Below, piece after piece: positions 61,401 through 64,000 of a stretch of DNA of 64,000 nt. Position 1 is the stretch's first letter; the number at the start of each line of letters is the position of its first letter. The stretch covers positions 4,176,501 to 4,240,500 of the forward strand of contig JAXDDX010000023.1 of NCBI GenBank assembly GCA_034670405.1, read 5' to 3'. Below the pieces are notes generated by a model that was given only the letters and a program-made list of their open reading frames with translations, did not search any database and was not told where the DNA came from. The DNA comes from Hoplostethus atlanticus. Lineage: Eukaryota > Chordata > Actinopteri > Trachichthyiformes > Trachichthyidae. Made by a program: the position numbers and the translations under genes.

Positions 61401-64000
61401 CCAATTCAATTATTCTCTTAGGTACCTTGAGATAAAATTTTGTATAAAATGTGTTATATAAATAAAGTCGGACTGATTGAATGCTGATATCTCACCCCTT
61501 CCAGAAGTGCTTCCTTGCTGTGATGACTCACTTCCTGTGCGAGAGCGCTCAGCATGAGACTCCTCATTCCGCCAGCTTGGGTCTCTGAAAGCAGAAGAGA
61601 AAGGTTTACACTTCACTGCAATCAATATTTCATTCATTGAAAAGATTAACTATATTTCTGAGAGAACACCAAATATAAAGTTCAAAATCAGATTTTATGT
61701 ACTAAATAGGCCAAACTATGTTGCTTCCACCGACATCAAAACTTTCTACATGACCCATAGTGTCCATTGGACTCAACAATTTTGAGTAGAGGTGCACCAC
61801 TAGTATCTGTAGTATCAGTGTGGATCCAGCTTCCAAATACTCATACTCCTATCAGTAAATGAAGTTGTCCTAATACTGACACTTCGATTAGCTGCACTTT
61901 GGCACAATAAAATAATTTTTCAGCAGGAGTAAAAATGTCTGCAGTGTGGCGAAACTTTGAACTCAATGAAACAAAGTGCCAGCTGAGCCAAGCTAAGGTC
62001 TCTGGCAATGTTGAGACAGAATAAGACTGGAAGAGACGCAGTTCTGCCTTTAACAATTAGTCACCATCACTTTTGGAAACAAGTTAGTTTGTAATTTACT
62101 ATTGTTGTACACAATTTCCTTCAACCTGCATAGTCTACTTCTACTTCAGTTTTTCTATATTTCCCTGAATGACTTTTAACAACACCCAGAGAACTTGTCT
62201 GGACTTTTTACATGTGGGTGGAGAGCAATACTGCTTATTTTTACATTGCCATATTGTCTATATTTATTTTATTGTTAAATTTATTCTTATTTCTTGTAGT
62301 GGTTTTTTTAGTATCTCCTAGTTTTAGCCCCCTTTTCCATTTTCAACTCTTAGCATAGTGATCAAGTTTTCAACTCTTAGCATAGTGATCACATTTCACT
62401 GCACTACTGCAGTAATAGTAAGAGGTTTTAAAGAAATGTTACCTTTTGTGAAACATTCAACAACATTCTGCTGATTTTCTATTATTATCATTTTGTTTTT
62501 GTTGGATTTTACACATTTTCAGTGCATATTTTATTGAATAAAGCATTTGTTCCTGTAATTGCTTTACAGTAATACTACATGCCTAATACTAGGCAACATG
62601 AATGAATGTTAACATTCATGGTATTTGGATCGATACTAGTATTGGCCAATCTGCTTAATAAAGTCCTTTGTGATCGTATTGGTTCTGTAACTTTAAGTCG
62701 ACATGCTGCCACATCTACCTGCGTTATAAAACACTAGCAGTCAATCTCTTACCTATCTCTGTCTCGGGGCTTTCTGTCAAGTCCCCGGCCCTTGTCCTCC
62801 TCCAGCTGCCTCTGCAGCCTGTCCTGCTCTTTCTTCAGCCTCTCCTCCACCTCCCTCTCCTTGGCCGCTGTGTCGACTGGCTTGGCACTGCCGAAGATGG
62901 ACGAGGACCTGCTGCCGGAGCTGGGCGCAGCGGCAGGGCCACTGCTGCCGCCTCCGCCGCCGCCTCCGCCGCCACCTCCGCCACCTCCGCCGCCGCCTCC
63001 ACCGCCGCCTCCACCGCCGCCACCTCCACCCTGCTCCTCCTCTTTGGGCATGCTGCGAGGCTTCAGGTTCAGCTTGGGCCTCTGCAGGGGAGCTGGAGAA
63101 GATAATGTGAATATGAAGTGGTCACGATCATGTCAGACCATGGTGTTAGCAGTCAAACTCTCCTCCTAAAACTGACTTCAGGCAATTACTTGAAGGGGAA
63201 CAACTAGAGAGGACCTGACTTATGGTTTCTGAGGAGTGTGAAACTATCACAACAAGAATGTCAGCACAATTATTACAATTATCCAAAGCCTTGTAAACTA
63301 AATGAGCACATTTTCATTCACAATGTGAAAGTGAATCTGCAATATATGTGGAACATGTGGGAAAATTACCAAAAAGGTGTCGTTACACCAGCACAAATAT
63401 AAATCTTATGTGAGATCACGGGGCAATCATGCAATAAGAGACATTATGAACAATATTCAAAGAAGGTAGAAATCATTTATACACACCATCACTTCTCTCT
63501 TCACGCCTGTCATCACGTCTCTCGTACCGGTCTTCACGGTCGCCATAACGTTCCCGTTCCCCATAGCGGTCACTGCTACTCCGATTGTCGTCATAGTCAC
63601 GGCGGAAGCCACTGCCAAAGGCACGACGACTCCCACCACTGCGAGAGTCAAAGCCTGGGACATGCCAGGGAGGACAGGAAAAACATGCAATTGTCAGGAA
63701 TCAGTTGTTATTGTCACTGTATGTAATGTAAACCAATAAATCATTTTTAGATTTTTGCAAAGTAATTTCAGGAAGCAGACTAAACCACATTGATACAGCT
63801 ACATGTAGCTGACACCTTCATGTCTTCCCAAGATAGGGCCCAAACAACACAAACAAGACATGATGATTTTTGTTCCTCTCACCTCCCCTGTCAAAGTCTC
63901 GACGATCCCTCTCATCATAGCGATCCCGGAAGCGGTCTCTTCCTCCATCATAACGGTCATTGTCCCGCCGCGGCCCATCTTTGAAACGGTCTGACTCGTA
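58412..64000 (-). CDS. eif4b: Eukaryotic translation initiation factor 4B, 3' exons (partial; 5' end off the window)
   Basis: eIF4B stimulates the eIF4A RNA helicase and helps recruit the 40S subunit to capped mRNA in the cytoplasm. Nine exons on the minus strand join in phase: 64000-63883 (open at the window edge), 63654-63487, 63092-62753, 61584-61496, 61178-60926, 60669-60632, 59749-59620, 58792-58720, 58483-58412 (stop TAA). They encode the DRYG-rich self-association region, the RPKLNLKPRS motif, SIFGSAKPVDTAAKEREVEE, the Arg/Glu-rich region, the LKVMPAPPPKENAW motif and the C-terminal KFSSASKYAAL. The RRM domain is upstream, outside the window. An oddity is a 28-Gly tract. Teleosts can have eif4ba and eif4bb; I cannot tell which. 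Confidence 0.96.
60926..61178 (-). CDS. eif4b: eif4b exon with LKVMPAPPPKENAW motif
   Basis: The exon begins ASRRRESERSVENE, matching the conserved segment before the Ser/Pro-rich region, and includes LKVMPAPPPKENAWAKR, a hallmark of vertebrate eIF4B. It ends PPKLRS, spliced to a 38-bp exon (SSDSADERGSGK). Confidence 0.94.
62340..62392 (+). repeat. 26-bp direct tandem duplication in an eif4b intron
   Basis: TTTTCAACTCTTAGCATAGT with GATCA occurs twice in a row. It is a recent small duplication. Confidence 0.85.
62753..63092 (-). CDS. eif4b: eif4b exon with RPKLNLKPRS motif and polyglycine tract
   Basis: The 340-bp exon starts APLQRPKLNLKPRSMPKEEE, then Gln and 28 consecutive Gly (63030-62947), then SSGPAAAPSS and the conserved SIFGSAKPVDTAAKEREVEE. 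The Gly codons mix GGC, GGA and GGT, so the tract is not a pure triplet array. At the same place human eIF4B has a Ser/Thr-rich stretch with no Gly run (from memory). Confidence 0.94.
63487..64000 (-). CDS. eif4b: eif4b exons: DRYG-rich region
   Basis: The exon running off the window (64000-63883) and exon 63654-63487 encode a repetitive Asp/Arg/Tyr/Gly-rich sequence (DNDRYDGGRDRFRDRYDERD, RRAFGSGFRRDYDD). In mammals this region drives eIF4B dimerisation and eIF3 binding (family knowledge). The borders are GGAG|GTGAGA and CCCAG|GCTTTG, and GATG|gtgtgt at the second donor. Confidence 0.94.

Noticed and set aside
61790..62660. Possible transposon in an eif4b intron (GTGCACC and ACTAGTAT repeats)
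   Set aside because: The two ends match only weakly in inverted orientation and no target duplication is visible.
62792..63169. Plus-strand frame with a polyproline run
   Set aside because: It is the antisense shadow of the eif4b polyglycine exon, which has conserved protein and splice sites on the minus strand.

Overview
The window looks like nuclear DNA of a teleost fish. The evidence is vertebrate genes split into short exons with GT/AG borders, very dense CA/GT and CT/GA microsatellites, a Tc1-type transposon with terminal inverted repeats, and short dispersed repeats whose 3' ends resemble common fish retroposon tails. I cannot name the species. The repeats would fit a euteleost, perhaps near the pike/salmon group, but that is a weak inference.

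Three protein-coding genes are present, all on the minus strand. (1) Positions 1 to about 15.5 kb hold the 5' part of the vitamin D receptor gene (vdr): a probable non-coding first exon ending at 15147 and three coding exons (4912-4767, 3271-3141, 1959-1763) for the DNA-binding domain and hinge; the ligand-binding domain lies beyond position 1. (2) About 50.6 to 25 kb holds an apparently complete tensin-2 gene (tns2). I traced 27 coding exons, all in phase, about 1524 codons: C1 zinc finger, PTEN-like phosphatase plus C2, a long disordered linker, SH2 and PTB. (3) From 64.0 to 58.1 kb is the 3' part of eif4b (translation initiation factor 4B): nine exons, from the DRYG-rich region to the conserved C-terminus, with a 28-glycine tract.

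The eif4b-tns2 pair in head-to-tail order matches the human EIF4B-TNS2 arrangement on chromosome 12. VDR is on the same human chromosome but several Mb away, so its place next to tns2 here is a rearranged or fish-specific neighbourhood. The genes do not form one pathway: vdr is a nuclear hormone receptor, tns2 a focal-adhesion adaptor, eif4b a helicase cofactor in cap-dependent translation.

The 16-24.5 kb interval between vdr and tns2 carries no host protein gene that I recognise. It holds repeat debris: a direct 207-bp duplication, an exon-like ORF with a 48-bp minisatellite, a palindromic putative transposon end, a tRNA-derived SINE head and a frameshifted L2-like LINE fragment. An intact tRNA-Gln(TTG) gene is at 24557-24628. 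The 50.6-58.1 kb interval is non-coding apart from a short hAT-like MITE. I found no previously undescribed gene system. The most interesting leads are the orphan exon with its minisatellite, microsatellites that form tns2 splice-acceptor tracts, the glycine tract of eif4b, and the vdr hinge insertion.
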